From positions 82,547,501-82,611,500 of the forward strand of contig CM027381.1 of the NCBI GenBank assembly GCA_015680905.1: a stretch of 64,000 bases of DNA. Direction: 5' to 3'. A program made the translations under genes and the position numbers. The notes beneath the pieces are model-generated. The model saw only the letters and a list, made by a program, of their open reading frames with translations, was not told the origin of the DNA and made no database searches. How positions within the stretch are numbered: the first letter of the stretch is position 1; the number at the start of each line of letters is the position of its first letter. Positions 1 through 13,125 of the stretch are shown piece by piece. The stretch is from Coptis chinensis. Taxonomy: Eukaryota > Streptophyta > Magnoliopsida > Ranunculales > Ranunculaceae.

Positions 1-261
1 GGTAATGAAAGTTGGACACTAGTCATTGGTCTCTCTAGTACAAAACTCATAATAGAAGCAGACCCAACACACCAAGACAGCATATTGGTAGGCAATAAGT
101 TCCTGTCTTTCCTCGCCACCATATTCCAGTTTCATGACGACACGTACTACACTACTTAAAACCTGACGTACTGACCTTTTATCTCTCTTTTTGCACTTTT
201 CTTGAGCTTTCATTGATGTGAAAACTTTGTTGTTTCAACTCTCCTGAATTAGTATATATTT

Positions 262-800
262 GAGTTGTTGACCGCAGGTTGAATGTCAGTTTTGTGTGAT
301 CAACTTGGACACTCAGCTATTGAGTGCCAATTTATGTGCTCTCCTTGTAAGGAAGCTGCATGTGATGGTATCCGATTGTTGGGCATATCGCAAAACAGAA
401 AATAATCGGGAAGGAAGTACTTGAAGTGCCAAAGATTCGACATGTAGAAGTTATCTGCAATGGTTGGATGATTTGTTTGTGAAAAAAAATTGGGATTGGA
501 TCAAGCTCATCAACAAATGAATGCTTTAAGTGTGGTCAAGCAGGCCATTGGATGGCAGAGTGCCCATGGGTAGACCTGTCATTGCATTCAAAATGACTGT
601 AAGGGAAGGAGGACTTGTAAAACTACCGAGAATGGATTAAATGTTGGAAAGAAGTACTTGAAATGCAAGAGCTGCAAGGGATTTGAATGGCTTGAAGATG
701 CACTGAAGAGGGAGTCAAGACAGAAGAAAACCACTTTGACTGCGGAACCCATCGTTACCATAAAAATGACTCGTCGTAATTTTCAAAACTCAATATAAAT
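262..800 (+). pseudogene. Zinc-knuckle/GRF-finger protein, decayed copy 1
   Basis: Not an intact reading frame, but four zinc-binding modules follow one another. A CCHC knuckle begins near 293 (C-Q-F-C, then after a one-base frame change D-Q-L-G-H-S-A-I-E-C). A GRF-like stretch around 345-485 contains G-R-K-Y-L-K-C and L-Q-W-L-D-D. A clean knuckle near 515-570 reads C-F-K-C-G-Q-A-G-H-W-M-A-E-C (CX2CX4HX4C). A second GRF-like stretch near 598-690 contains G-K-K-Y-L-K-C-K-S-C-K-G-F-E-W-L. An acceptor-like cag lies just before the first knuckle. Knuckles and GRF fingers of this kind bind single-stranded nucleic acid in plant proteins. The domain order matches the gene at 13126-13743, so the two are paralogous. 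Frameshifts and stops between modules make it a pseudogene. It may be transposon cargo rather than a host gene. Confidence 0.7.
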
Positions 801-1159
801 GGATGCACATGTACTCAAAATTGTATGTAAGGCTAGTTCATTGTATGTAAGACTAGTTCTTCCCGTGTACTCTATTTGAAACTCAAGTCGGTTTACTCCC
901 TTGTCCTTTTTCCTTAGTTAAATTAATTGAGGAAATTAATTTCCTTAAGTTTGTCAGAAATTTTCCTTGTAAACTAAGGAAACTCGAGTATGTCAGAAAA
1001 TTTCCATCAATTTTGAGCAACTCTAGTCAGTTTACTCCAATTTGTTGTGGTTTTGGACTTTTGGCTTGTGTTGGATTATTTTGGCCTGTTCAATTACATA
1101 CCCTTCTATCGAGTAGACTATGAGCGAGGCAATCTAAGAAGGAAAAGATGGAATTGGAG

Positions 1160-1345
1160 AAGTATGTCATCGAGCTCCAAGTGCAAAACGAGTCGAGCCG
1201 AGTTGAGCTCGAGCTATTAGTAGCACTGGACAAGTCGAGCTTCAGCTTCAATGTTAAGCTCGAAGTCTAATTTGAGTCAAGCTTCTGCATGTGTGAGTCG
1301 AGCTTCAGTATAGCAAAACTCGACTCGGGTAGCTCGATGACCAGC
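1160..1345. repeat. GTCGAGCT-rich segment
   Basis: The segment is dense in gagctcgag and gtcgagcttcag words in both orientations. Such words are common in non-autonomous plant DNA-transposon debris. No terminal inverted repeat or target duplication was identified, so the class is left open. Confidence 0.35.
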
Positions 1346-1347
1346 CC

Positions 1348-1564
1348 TATGAATATTCTTTGTTCATACCACAATTGGACTATGAACAATGATTGTTCAT
1401 AGTCATGAGCTATGAACATTCTTTGTTCATATTCCAAATGGACTATGAACAGTGATTGTTCTTAGTTCGGTAAGCTATGAACACTCATTGTTCATAGCTC
1501 ATAGCTATGAACAACGAGTGTTCATAGTCCATACTGTACGTACTATGAACAATCAATGTTCATA
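1348..1564. repeat. Cluster A of ATGAACA-N5-TGTTCAT palindromes
   Basis: Seven tandem copies of a 21-bp palindrome, TATGAACA-N5-TGTTCATA, are spaced 30-38 bp apart. Arms of 7-8 bp are almost invariant while the central five bases differ from copy to copy (for example atgat, ttctt, gtgat, ctcat, acgag, atcaa). Each copy could form a short hairpin. The same palindrome recurs at 15.8-16.5, 17.02 and 18.17-18.41 kb. Conserved arms around a drifting centre suggest the arms are the selected or copied part. Confidence 0.85.
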
Positions 1565-1569
1565 GTCAT

Positions 1570-4500
1570 GAACTATCGCCATACGAGGCAATAATTCGTA
1601 AAATATCGATATCGGTTTGCTAAAAAACCGGCATATATCGTCATATTTCCTGCGGCAGTGCAGGACTATAACATAATTTATGTCATACGTCAAAGTTATG
1701 TCACTCCCTGTGACATAATACATTGACTTTTCATATTCGGAACTCTACTGCATGCCGAACGGACACATTGGTACGTGTATGGCACCAACAGTGTCATACC
1801 CCAAACTCCAATCTCACATTTGGCTCGTTTCGACTCTTTTTAGTGAACGAAGAATTTCAACATATGTGATCCACACGCGGCAAAGCAGTTTGTACGGTAG
1901 TTAAATGGAAGAGTAACATGTATGATGTGATCCGGTGAGTGGTTCAAACAATTATACCTAGGCTATATGATCCCTGACAATTAATCTGTAACCAAATTTG
2001 TTTATCCTCTTTTGTTTGTATTTCGAACTTTTTAATCTTCATTTACTGGACTAAGATCAAGTGCAAACTTTTGGACACTTCGAATGAAATATCAGCAGAG
2101 CACAACAATTTTGTTCTCCGTTCGGCTCCATAGTACCGAACAGTACGTATAATTTCCACATATGTCAGAAGCAGTGTCATACTCCACTGACATATCTCTG
2201 CCCAACAACAATTACAAGCAAAATTAGTTGCATCCGCTTTATAACCTCCTCTAATAACTTACGCAGTTTAACAACATTAAGGATCTTGAATGAACAAAAA
2301 GAGAAGCAATCCCAAAAAAGAAAAGATAGCCAGGCACTCATCTCAAGTCATTTTGTTCCGTTTTCAATGCACCAACAGTGCGTTTCTTTATATTATCCCG
2401 AAACCGAAAAAGAGAAAATTCACTTCGCTTTTATGAGCTTTGATCTTGATTTTCAAATAATCATGGTGAGAAATTCGGAAATCAAGGATCTCCAATGCGC
2501 TTTCCCTCTGGGTGATGGTAATCAGATTGAAGAAAATACTGAGATGGAAGCGGAGAAATAATGAAACAGCGATAGGTAGCTCTTTCGGAAACCAGGGTGA
2601 AAAGAGAGAATGCAAACGGAAGATGACAAAATCTCGGTGGTGGACTATGGAAAGGATGAGAGCGAATTTTAAAAGCTTGGCTTTCCACAGGTAAAATAGG
2701 ATCTTTTCAAGAAACAAAGGTAAAAATGGTTCTTGTCATCGATCTTCTCACAAGTGATGATGAGGAGAGTAATAGTGAGACGGAGGAGGACAAAGCGAAT
2801 GCAAAAAGGCTAAAGGGAAGGTAGTGGTGGATGATCCCGATACCTTGATGAATCAAGAGGGGAGTCCGAGGAGGGGCGAACCATGGGAGGATCCGCGAAT
2901 CGATCATTCGTTCGGTAACCGAGGATTTACCCCAAGCCAAGATTCTCGAAAAGCTAGGAGAAGGTAGCCGGGAGAGTGAAAAGTGGGGGACTTTTACTAT
3001 ACTCATTACTAGTTTCGGCTCTTGAGTTCTCGACTCAAGCTCAAAGCCATATTCCTTCTGAACAAAGTACATGGCTGTCCACCTAAGCAAAAAACTGGCC
3101 ATTAGATTAATTGATCCGACACGCTATTTAGTATGAAACGAAGTGAGTAAAGCTGTGGTGAGTAAACCGATCCCTTCCCTATATCTATATTTCTTGGCCG
3201 TTTGAGAGTCGGTTGATTTGTGAATTTGTTCTTTACTTAAATAGTTCAATTTGTTATTTCGGTATATTAGAGGACATCTGATATATTTGACAATATAACT
3301 AAAGACAATCTAGTGTTCTTAATTGTATTTTATTGTTTTTTCACATATATATATCTGATGTTCTCGAGGCATCCAGACTCCATTGCCTAATTCCACAATT
3401 GTCAAGGAAACACAAGCAGGTGCGACGTCAGTCGCGAGGGGCATCAGATTTTCAGCAAGAAGGACCCCCGGTTGTGAGAAGTTTGTGAATGGGCGTGGCC
3501 TTTAATGCTAGGGCTGAAGAGGAACAAAGTTGATGGGAAGTGTTTGTGTTGGTACTGATGCAATGCTAACGGGTGCACGATCTAACTTGATTACACGATC
3601 TAAATGAAGAAACTGTGCCCGACAAACAATCTCATCTAAAGTACTTCCCACATGGTCTACATATAAGTTACTAGGTTAGTAGATCATTTGGTGCCCTCTT
3701 ATAGCATATCATTCTATAATTTTGATTGTAATGATTACATGTCCAATTACATACTCCCTATTTTCTGCATATGTGGGTTAACTAGAACCACTTACCACGT
3801 CCTAACCTAACACGCGCCCAAAATGCCAATCCTTTTGACACACACTCTCTTCCTAGTTGAAATCGTACATATGAATTCTCTACTCTTAGCATAGTTTAGT
3901 TTGTAATATGTTGGTGATGGCAAAATAGATACTCATGAGACTAGTCAAAATTGAGTGACCATTTCTTTAGATTAAATCGAAGTCATAAAGCGACCAAGCA
4001 AGAGTTAGGCATAAGAGGATCACAGGCATTATCTTAAGTTATGCGCACATACATGCATTCCTTCAAAATTATACATACATGCCAAAATTCAATTGATAAA
4101 TTAATTTAGAAGTAATCGTGTATAATTTGAGGAGTTCGAGATCTGCACAAAAATTATATGCTAGGTTTTAGGTTTAGGGCCTATTTACAGTTTATAGCAA
4201 TTATAGCATATAGTCATCAAAATATCTATATTGTACCCGATGCCTATGTTTTTTTGATAATCTAGGAAATAATAGTGAAATGTTCCAATTTCTGTAACAA
4301 CAAAGTAAGTAACAATTTCCCCCTCCCCCACCCTCAAATCAAATCCATGCAATCACTAAAATTTCCCTAGTCTTTGACCACGTCAAAAATTTTCATTTCC
4401 TCTTCTCATAATCCCTTTATGAAACTTCTCCAACACTCCTCCCCTGCTGCAGAAAAGTCAGAAACCGTCCCTCACTTTTTTCGATAAACACAAAACCTCC

Positions 4501-5087
4501 CCACACTCTACCGAAAGCACCACGTCCGCCACCACCGTCTTTAGAACCCACCATCTCCACCGTCTAAAGTCACGTTGTTTTGGTAACATGTTTTCTTCTT
4601 ATATCTTACATATTTTACGAAACTTGTATGCGAAATTCATGTATTGCCTATTAACCTGTTAAATACAAATCAAAAGCGTTTTCACAAGCATGAACTAATT
4701 TGGAATTGATGGTACAATTGATAAAATTTTCAAGGTTTTTGTGATTTGGCCACTAGGGTATGTGTTTAAATTATTAGTAGTTTTGTTGTTGTGATAATGT
4801 CTCGGTATTATTTCCCTACTATGAAATTGAGAAAAGAGTCACTAAGCGTCAAGAATTAAAGTATTTATGGAGAGTTGCTAACTTATGTCCGATTCATGAA
4901 GTAATATATCATATTCTTTTTGCACCATCAACTACATCAAAACCAACATTTTAAATAATAATGAAGTAGCATACTTAGTGAACTCAAATGGACACATGGC
5001 AAAGTTATATAAGCTCCGATCCTTCACGGTTTAAATTAATGTAGTGATCCTCTTTAGAAAGATTGACTTATCTAAAATGGAGTGTTG
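1570..5087. other. Gene-poor interval
   Basis: No convincing gene. There are short dyads around TGACATAA near 1680-1730. A short acidic reading frame at 2726-2824 (D-D-E-E-S-N-S-E-T-E-E-D) ends quickly and has no recognisable family. A C-rich leader-like stretch lies at 4320-4570. The rest is AT-rich. Reading frames at 2286-3102 are low-complexity and on conflicting strands, and look like chance. Confidence 0.5.
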
Positions 5088-5880
5088 TGATAAAATATAA
5101 AATGAAATAGTTTACCCTGAGAAATGAGCGATGAACTCAAAACGTAAGTAAACTAAAACTATCTTATGAGCCTATATTTATCAAAGTTTCTACTCTCAAT
5201 TCTATCGAAATAGAGTAGAGTAACAAATTCGTTTCACTCCTAGTTCTCTAGCATGTGATGTTTTCTAATCTAATTATTAGGTCTTAAGCCTAATAGAGAG
5301 CTTTCTGAAGGGGTGTTATACTCACGATACCTATATGGAATATATTATGTTGAATTTCCTAGTGTTCATGGCATTTTCTACCAAATACTAACTAGCATGT
5401 GAGGTCGTCCACCCATTCTCATGGCGAATCCACGACCTTCTAGAGTGGAATAGATTCTACAATGCTTCACTATACACTATACCACTAAGTTTTCATCAAA
5501 GCTTCATCAACCCCTCTAATGGAGGTTTTAGCCTCGAATCATCAACCCATCATTTCCATTGAATTATAACTACACTTCATATCAAATTCTAACTTTACTA
5601 ATCTAAATTAAACAATAATTGAAATCTAATTCATAACTAAGAACTGAATGATAACAAGAATTGAAATTAGATCTAATAAATTGTAAATGACAAAATCGAA
5701 ATTGACAAGAATAACTATTTTATTTATCTAATTAAATGATGAAAAATCATTCAAGGAATTAAATAAAAAAACAAGATATGAAGCTAATTAAATTAAACTA
5801 ATTAAATCTAAGGAAAACTAGATCTAGAATTAATTAATGGATGCTACTAATCTAATATTTAATCTAGGTCTAACTATCTA
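5088..5880 (-). mobile_element. Old Athila-type LTR remnant
   Basis: This stretch resembles the LTR at 58669-60113 over much of its length. It opens with the same TGATAA terminus. It then shares blocks such as tttctactctc, ctaactagcatgtga, ttctcatgg, cttctagag and cccctctaat followed by an aggttttag block. No internal coding region adjoins it, so it is a solo or truncated LTR, heavily diverged and therefore old. Orientation is inferred from the better-preserved element, whose coding strand is minus. Confidence 0.65.
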
Positions 5881-6770
5881 CCTTTTTCAAATTTGGTAAT
5901 AGCTAACAACACAAGAGGTTAAACCATCAAAACATATCGAATCCAACAAAAAAAACTTGTCCAAATTTGAGTACAAAAAACTTGTCCAAAATACATAGTC
6001 GTATCATACAAAAAGATCTCGTACATAAATATACTGCTTGGAGACATTTTCACCAACTTGTAGCATTTGCACTTCAAGAAAACCCAAAATTCTGCAATTG
6101 AAAAAATGTAGTGAGATTCTTATAACTAGATATGATATAGAGAGTAGATGTACACCTTTACACGGTAATCAGGTAATAGGCATGGACATATTATTATACA
6201 TAAGAAATTTCTTATGACTTTTGAGAAAGTGCGGCAATAATATGATAAACGGATGTGAAATATATAAGAACCTACAATGAATAGACCAAGGTATATATGT
6301 ATTGGTGTAGGTAACAAAGTTGGACATGTTAATGGAAACTCATTGCATGTTTCCTTTGATCTCACTGCCCATGCAAAGTTACAAAGGCTATTGCATCTGA
6401 AGGTCAAAAACAGGGTGCCTACGGCAATTGACGCTAGTGTAATCATAAAAAATACCTTGACATAAACAATTTGTCAAAGGCAAATAAGACCAGTGACTAC
6501 AAAAAGGTTAGCAACGTCCACATTGCCGAGTGCATGAAGGTGTCATAAAGTATGAAGTCAGTGAACTAGACCATCAAGGTATCGGTATATGTAATTTGGC
6601 GACTCATGCTAAGCACTCACCATTCTCGGTTGAACGGGGAGATCAATGAAGTTGAGTATCAATATATAGCCACTACCGTGTGAAGACAAGGCCGATATGA
6701 TGGCAAATTGCCCGGTGTTGTAGGGGACTTTTTCATGACATTCACTACCACTCCCCATCCCCAATCGGTT
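5881..6770. other. Interval without a gene
   Basis: AT-rich sequence downstream of the Ulp1-type locus. Reading frames at 6126-6465 are short and have no recognisable motif. Confidence 0.4.
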
Positions 6771-6772
6771 CC

Positions 6773-7375
6773 TCATCCGTATCCTTCAAACTCGCACTTT
6801 CTTGAATCGGACCTTGTTGAATTCCTCTTCATTAATCCACGGTCTATTAAGTCTTTCGCTAGGGCTTTTTGGAGGCAATACGGTTCTTTTCTAAACACAA
6901 CAGGCATATGCCTGATAACACAATCGACAAATGCCAGTACATACACCCCGCAATTCCATGTATCATTTTGTTTAGCACACTCTGCAAACACTATTTCCCA
7001 GTCCTTTCCAAACTGCATATCCAACATACACTTTGTATCGTGCAACAATATGCCAACAGGCAGCAGCACACCAAGTGCCTTCAACTTGGAATTTAGGCGC
7101 TTTGTCGGTGCTTCGAAGAATCATTACACATAACATGTCCATGTCAAGAAGTTGAAGACAACAAGGACCCAATGTGTGCTCTTCCCTACGTTTAACGCCA
7201 TCATTAACCCGTTTGATTTCAAAACATGTGGCACATCTCCGTTTTCTTGAACTAAATCTCTGAATGTCATCATCAGATCGAATGAGAACAACAACCCACA
7301 TTTTGAAATCTTCTCTTCAATATTAAGACCTGTCTCATGCAGTATGCCAACCACTTGTTCATACAAGTCCAGCAA
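6773..7375 (-). pseudogene. Ulp1-like cysteine protease end of transposon locus A
   Basis: Ulp1/C48 proteases cleave SUMO-type conjugates, and plant MULE-class transposons often carry a related domain. The catalytic histidine block T-H-W-V-L-V-V-F-N-F is seen near 7165-7195. The catalytic cysteine block Q-N-D-T-W-N-C-G-V-Y-V lies near 6930-6965. Between them the reading frame changes near 7140, with a plausible acidic residue in L-D-M-D-M-L. The two blocks have the spacing and order expected of the family (His, Asp, Cys), read from right to left. Upstream exon-like pieces at about 7480-7560 (F-D-T-Y-T-I-L-P-E-T-F-F-P) probably belong to it. The frame break makes it a pseudogene unless an unrecognised intron explains it. 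It is the 3' end of the locus whose N-terminus is at 10739-11690. Confidence 0.7.
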
Positions 7376-8116
7376 ACGTACCTGTTTTCGAATTAAAACA
7401 AAGTAACAAACATATATTTAGCACTTCTAATGCCTGTCAAACCAAAAAAACAAAGGATGTGTTCATTTTAACAAATACCGGGAAAAATGTCTCAGGCAAA
7501 ATAGTGTAAGTATCAAAACTGGGTGTTGTATGTGGCACAGACTTCCTTCCGTAAGTAATCCACTGCCTATGCAACTCCAGGTAGGTAGAAATCAACTTCA
7601 AACACAATAAAGGTGTTATTTAGATCTGAGTTAGCCTAACATATAAGCTAGAAATAATTACTTAGTAGTTAGGAATACTATAAACCTTATCATTCAACCA
7701 TTTATGCGCCCTGAGAGAAGGTAGAAGGTCGCTAAATCTAATTTTAAATCATTACCATAGTGTATTATATTCGGTAACCAATATCCACGCCTTTTCAGCG
7801 ATTCCCTCTCAACCAATACTTCGATTGGCATAATCTTCGAACCGGCTGCTGCGGTTCACACTTTTATCCCATAGCTTAGCTGGCCTAGATTACTTTAGAG
7901 CTCTTATTTATGAAGGGTCCTTCACCCATAACTTTAACAATCTTTGGAATGCATATATGAGCCATTTTAGGTTTAAACCACGAAAATTTGTTCCTCTGTG
8001 CGACCTTCCTTCCTAGGATTTCTTTCACTGTTCAAAACAATGGCGGGTTAAATGCACCTTTGTCTAAATAAGTAAACAAGAATGACAAGGGAATAAATAC
8101 ATTTCTCATACAAAAA

Positions 8117-10289
8117 TTAATAAAATTCAAATAAAATTAAATAACATAAATGATAAACCTTGTCGGGATCCCTTTCATTACTATTGTTCCCTTCAAAACT
8201 TTCATTTTCCAATAATTGAACATCATCATTTTCCGTAATGGCTGAACACAACAAACTTTGCACAATTAATATTTTCACTATTATTAGTAAATATATAAAC
8301 CTAAGTTCTAAACAACCAGTACTTGCTAGCCCCTTATAAATAAAATACAGGAATATATTGAGTTTTTCAGAACTTAGGTTTTCGGACCTTTCTGCATCGT
8401 TGTTGGTACATCTCACTTTTGACTTCGCTTTTACGGTCCGTGCTCATAGCCACTTGCTTCCGTTCCACTACCGGTCCCTAATTCTTTTTTGTCCTCACAG
8501 TAGTTTCTTTGAGAACATCATCGGGATCTTTTAATTCATCGTATCTCTACCACCCTCATTTTTTTCCTCACTTGTCCCGACATATTACGGGCCCTCATGC
8601 TAAGCGAGCGTGTCTTTCCACACAAACCGCTTCTATTTGCAATACCTTCATTCTGCATAAACACATAATTGTCACTAAAATAGGTATCTATGGCACCTAT
8701 ATAAACCTAACTTTTAAATCCAGGAGGTGCTTGCCCCTTTACATTGTCGGAAACACACAATATATTGACTTTTATTAGAAAACCTACCTTTTCTTGATCT
8801 TTGTTGGTACGTATCACTTTCGACTTCTCTATGCGGTTCGTCCGGATAGCCACTCGCTTGGTTCCACTACCAATCCCTAATTCCTTTGTCTTCACAGCAG
8901 CTCCTTTTAGAACATCATCACTACGTTTCACTTGAGCTAAATCATCAGTATCTTGACCACCCTCATTTTTCCTCACTTGTCCCAAAATATTACGGGCCCC
9001 CGGGCTAGCAGCTCTTGTCTTTCCACACAAACCACTTCTATTTGCAATACCTTCATTCTGCATAACCACATAATTGTCACTAAAATAGGTATCTATGGCA
9101 CATTGGCACCTATACAAACCTAACTTTTAAATCCAGGAGGTGCTTGCCCCTTTACATTGTCGCCAAACCAACAATATCTTGACTTTTATTAGAAAACCTA
9201 CCTTTTCACGATCTTTGTTGGTGCGTATCATTTTTACTTCTCTATGCGGTCCGTCCGGATAGCCACTCGTTTGGTTCCACTACCAATCCCTAATTCCTTT
9301 GTCTTCACTGCGGCTTCTTTTAGAACATCATCACTACATTTCACTTGAACTAAATCATCAGTATCTTGACCACCCTCATTTTTCCTCACTTGTCCCGACA
9401 TATTACGGGCCCTCATGCTAGCTGAGCGTGTCTTTCCACACAAACCGCTTCTATTTGCAATACCTTCATTCTGTATAACCACATAATTGTCACTAAAATA
9501 GGTATCTATGGCACCTATATAAACCTAAGTTTTAAATCCGGGGAGTTGCTTGCCCCTTTACATTGTCATAAAACTAACTATATATTGACATTTATCGAGA
9601 AAACCTACCTTTTCGGATCTTTGTTGGTACATATCACTTTTGACTTCTCTATGCGGTCCGTCCGGATAGCCACTTTCGCTTGGTTCCACTACCAATCCCT
9701 AATTCCTTTGTCTTCAAGCAGCCTCTTTTAGAACATCATCACTACATTTCACTTGCACTAAATCATCAATATCTTTACCACTCTCATGACTCTTCACTTG
9801 TCCCAAGATTTTTACGGTCCCCTCGGGATAGCGCTCGTGTATTTCCACACAAACCGCTTCTATTTGCAATACCTTCATTCTGCATAACCACATAATTGTC
9901 ACTAAAATTGGTATCTATGGCACCTATATAAAACTAACTTTTAAAGCCTTGTAAAAGCAAACATGAGACTTTTGGTAGATGCACTAAAAATACATTGTCG
10001 AAGATCGAACCAACCTTTTTAGCGACATTAACCCGAGTACCTACCACTTCTTCAAACTGTAGTCAAAGCACCTTGTTCAATAACATCAACACAAACATAC
10101 TCTTGAGAAACACAATTTTTTAAAATGATAAAAGCTTCCTCGAGTGAAGCTAAACTGCCGGTGATTCCACAATATTTTCCGGTGATAACCCATTCTTCTC
10201 ATAACCGGCTGCATTTTTTCCCCTCCGGTTCGGTGAAGATAATCGAAGTCTTGGTACGAAGCCCACATGTGGACCATTAAGATCCACAA
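8117..10289 (-). pseudogene. Middle exons of Ulp1-type locus A
   Basis: This stretch lies between the conserved N-terminal domain (10739-11690) and the protease end (6773-7375) of the same minus-strand locus. Most of it is the four-fold exon amplification annotated separately. The repeated exon encodes a Lys/Arg-rich, Gly-poor linker with words such as N-R-S-G-L-C-G-K-T-R and V-K-T-K-E-L-G-I-G-S-G-T-K-R-V. It resembles no known domain to me. The acceptor is a CATAG just before the exon, and the donor reads GAAAAG followed by gtaggttttc. A further short open stretch at 10086-10289 may be another exon. Confidence 0.5.
8395..9935 (-). repeat. Four-fold tandem amplification of one exon plus intron
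   Basis: Four copies of a unit of about 410-420 bp run head to tail. Landmark words such as ataattgtcactaaaatagg recur near 8665, 9070, 9485 and 9897. Copies 2 and 3 are most alike; copy 4 and the leftmost copy are more diverged. Each unit contains one open exon of roughly 95 codons with the same acceptor and donor, plus a short intron. The coding phase is kept, so extra copies could add about 95 residues each. Confidence 0.85.
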
Positions 10290-10738
10290 GGCGTTTCAAC
10301 CTGTCCGCCACGGAGTTTGGTCAATTGCTGATTTTCGACTTCAATCGTACTTGTTTTCGGTTCGCGATGAATTAAGATATTACCCTATCATCGACACGCA
10401 AAATGATCAAGTACATATTTCGAAATCTTGTTTAATATTTAATATTCGACCAAACAACAACTTGGAAAGTCAACATAGTCGGGGAATAACAATAATTAAC
10501 TTACCCTCGACTTTTCCGAGTATGTCAAGATTAACATAGTCGCGTATTAACCTCCTTTCAAGCTGCAACAAAATTAACGCTATTACGAAAATATGACAAA
10601 ATAAACAAAATAAAAATCTAACTACTTGGGGCGATAGAGAGGATTGACCACCTCAAGTGCATTTTTCACAGCCTGACTTTTCTTTCACACAATAACGGAA
10701 GGCGTAGCTCTTCCCCACCACTAGAGTCTTATGATTCT

Positions 10739-11690
10739 TCAATTTCCCTTCCAGGTACTACCCCTTGTTGTTTTCCCTGGAATATCCACCCACCCTAACA
10801 ACCAAAGGAAAACATTTTCATCAAAGCGATGTGGACCCAAAGAAGTGACGGAGGAAAATCCAAAGACTAAAATTATTAAACAGACCATGGAGGCTGAACT
10901 AAAATTGGGCTGGTCCGGAAGTTCCATTTTCTTGTTAAGAGCCTCCAAACTATCCTTAATAACTTCAAATACAAAATATCCCCAAGGAAACCTATCAAAG
11001 GCTACCAAATCATCAACCCAACATCCACATTTTGAGCGGTGACCCCACGATGGCTCATGGGTATCAGAAAAGAGCCTAGAACATACAGCCTGTTTAGTCT
11101 ATAGACATCATTCCAACACTCTGCATCATTGATGGCATTTTTCTTTGCCATCGCCCTAGCTTCTAAAATTTCAACTAGAGAAATCACACTTTTTCGCTTG
11201 CCGGGAGCAACATCAAAATACTTTTCCCTAAACCTGTCGGTTTCTTCTTACACATCCAGTAGTATATGTCAGCAGGCTGATCGGTAAACAACCCTGTAAA
11301 AAGCGCAACATCAGACTTCTTAAAAGTCAAATATTCATCCTTAATTCTATAAGTCAACTTTGAAACCCTCTTCTTCAACACTTCCAAAATCAGTCTCCCA
11401 TGGGTAACAAGTTCGGACATCCTTGGTTCCTCATCTGCAGAACCAACCTGACAAGGAGCTGCAAATGGATACACATTCACCAAAAACCTAAAAGGAGACG
11501 AACTCAATTCATTTGCTTCTTGCGGTTCTAATGTATCAAAGAAATCCCTTTGCAACTTTGACAAACTGCAACGTGCCCATAATAATACAGTTTTCCCTGC
11601 GTCTTCCCTATATTTTTATCCTCCTTTTGCTGGCCCTTCTTCTTAGGGCTAATGTACTTTTGAGCCTCTTTTTTCTTCATCCTAGAAGAG
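10739..11690 (-). pseudogene. N-terminal part of Ulp1-type locus A
   Basis: Three minus-strand pieces form the N-terminal half typical of plant transposon Ulp1 proteins (DUF1985-like region). A Lys-rich start near 11680-11640 (M-K-K-K-E-A-Q-K-Y) could be a nuclear localisation signal. Then come F-R-F-L-V-N-V-Y-P-F-A, L-T-F-K-K-S-D-V-A-L-F-T-G-L and E-C-W-N-D-V-Y-R-L-N-R-L-Y-V-L-G-S-F-L. The run ends with F-D-R-F-P-W-G-Y-F-V-F-E-V-I-K-D-S-L. The same order of motifs is visible in locus B (16809-18656). The pieces are in different frames, and some switches could be introns. Function of this domain is not established. Confidence 0.65.
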
Positions 11691-11899
11691 AGCAAATATA
11701 AACAACGAATAAAAAATTTAGGCAATCTACAATAAACCAGAGATTTAGTCCACCATATGTATAAAGTTAAACCTCATTAGCAAACAAAAATACGACAAAA
11801 TTGGTAGTAAGGAGAACAATTCATAAAGAGTATTCTTAAGTAGAACTCTCATGCTAGTGAGAACAAAATTGGTAAAACACTATATGAAAAACTAAATCA

Positions 11900-13125
11900 A
11901 GACTAGATAACTGCAAGCGGTGGGGCGTGAGCGGAGGTGGAGAAGAGAGAGAGTTGGGTTTGGTTGAGAAGGAAAAGGGAGGGAGAGGGAGAGGAGAGGG
12001 AGAGGAGAAATTGCTAAATGAATGAGGGACGCATGAGAAAGCAACCAAATTACTTTTTGGGCCACATAACCCTAATCGGCCCGAAGCGTTAAGCCTCAGC
12101 TCAAGTTGGTTTTGTCCGTAAATTCAAAACATGCTTGTTTTAACCATATGTTGGAAAATTAGGCTAAATCTATGGTGGTGCGAGATGTAGAGTGCATACG
12201 ACATCTCGACCACTCATACCAAAAGTGCGTGTGTATTTAATGGCAAAAAATCTTGATCGACCCATATGACCGACCCATACGACCTGCAAGCGAAGACATG
12301 CTTTCGGAAAATTAATCCATTCAAGTTTTCTTTACCTTTCACATTTGATGACCAACGGATTACTAATTCTTGATCCTAGACAAATGACACGTCGAAATGC
12401 TAACAATCAAAATTATCTGTACCCATCATCTCAAATCACCAAAAAAATCTAAAAACTAAAACTTTCACTTTAAAATTGCATATATACCTTGGGGAGTTTC
12501 AATCCTGGGGTATTCAACCATTTGAGGAGGAACCTCATGCTCTTCTTCAACAGAGACGCCTTTATCTAGTGAGACTGAAGAGAAGAGAGTGAGTGAAGTG
12601 TGGAGATAAGGTAGTTGTGCTGTCAAAATGCACTTCAACTGTGTGTGCGGATCATTATTGAGGAGAACGAGAAAGAATTGTGGGTTACCTTGGAATAGTT
12701 TAGGGATAAAGTAGTTGAGGGAGGAGTTACTGGAAAGTTGAGTCGGCGGGAATTCTGAGTTTGAGAACGCGGGTTGTAATGCATTCGGGTCCTGTTACTG
12801 ACGGACCCCATATTGTGTTGGGCAGAAAAAAAAACAATTATTACAAGTGTGCCATTGGTCCCAAAAAAAAAAAAAACAATTACTATCATCTTTGCATGGC
12901 GGGGGGGGATGAGTGTGAGGGCTTCTTGGAGAGAGAGAGTTGGGTGATGCGGGGGGGGGAGAGAGAGAGATGGGTGAAGGAGAAAGGTATTTGGGAGAAA
13001 AAAAATAAGAGAGAAGATGAGGACAGACAGACAGAAACCAACCAAGTTGGTTTTGTCCGCGATATAACCGCCAAAATCGTTAAGCTCCGGCTCACTCGAT
13101 TAGCAACAACATCATATATTTTACG
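11900..13125. other. Interval with purine-rich and homopolymer tracts
   Basis: No supported gene. GA-rich tracts lie at 11940-12010 and 12930-13050. There is a poly-A run near 12860-12880 and G runs near 12901-12908 and 12951-12958. A short word, caagttggttttgtccg, occurs near 12102 and again near 13044. This looks like 5' flanking sequence of the two adjacent divergently oriented genes. Confidence 0.45.

Noticed and set aside
2286-3102. Several overlapping reading frames on both strands
   Set aside because: Low complexity, no family motif, conflicting strands and no splice logic; most likely chance.
6708-7133. Plus-strand 141-codon frame
   Set aside because: It overlaps the Ulp1 protease end on the other strand, where catalytic His and Cys blocks are evident; the plus frame has no motif.
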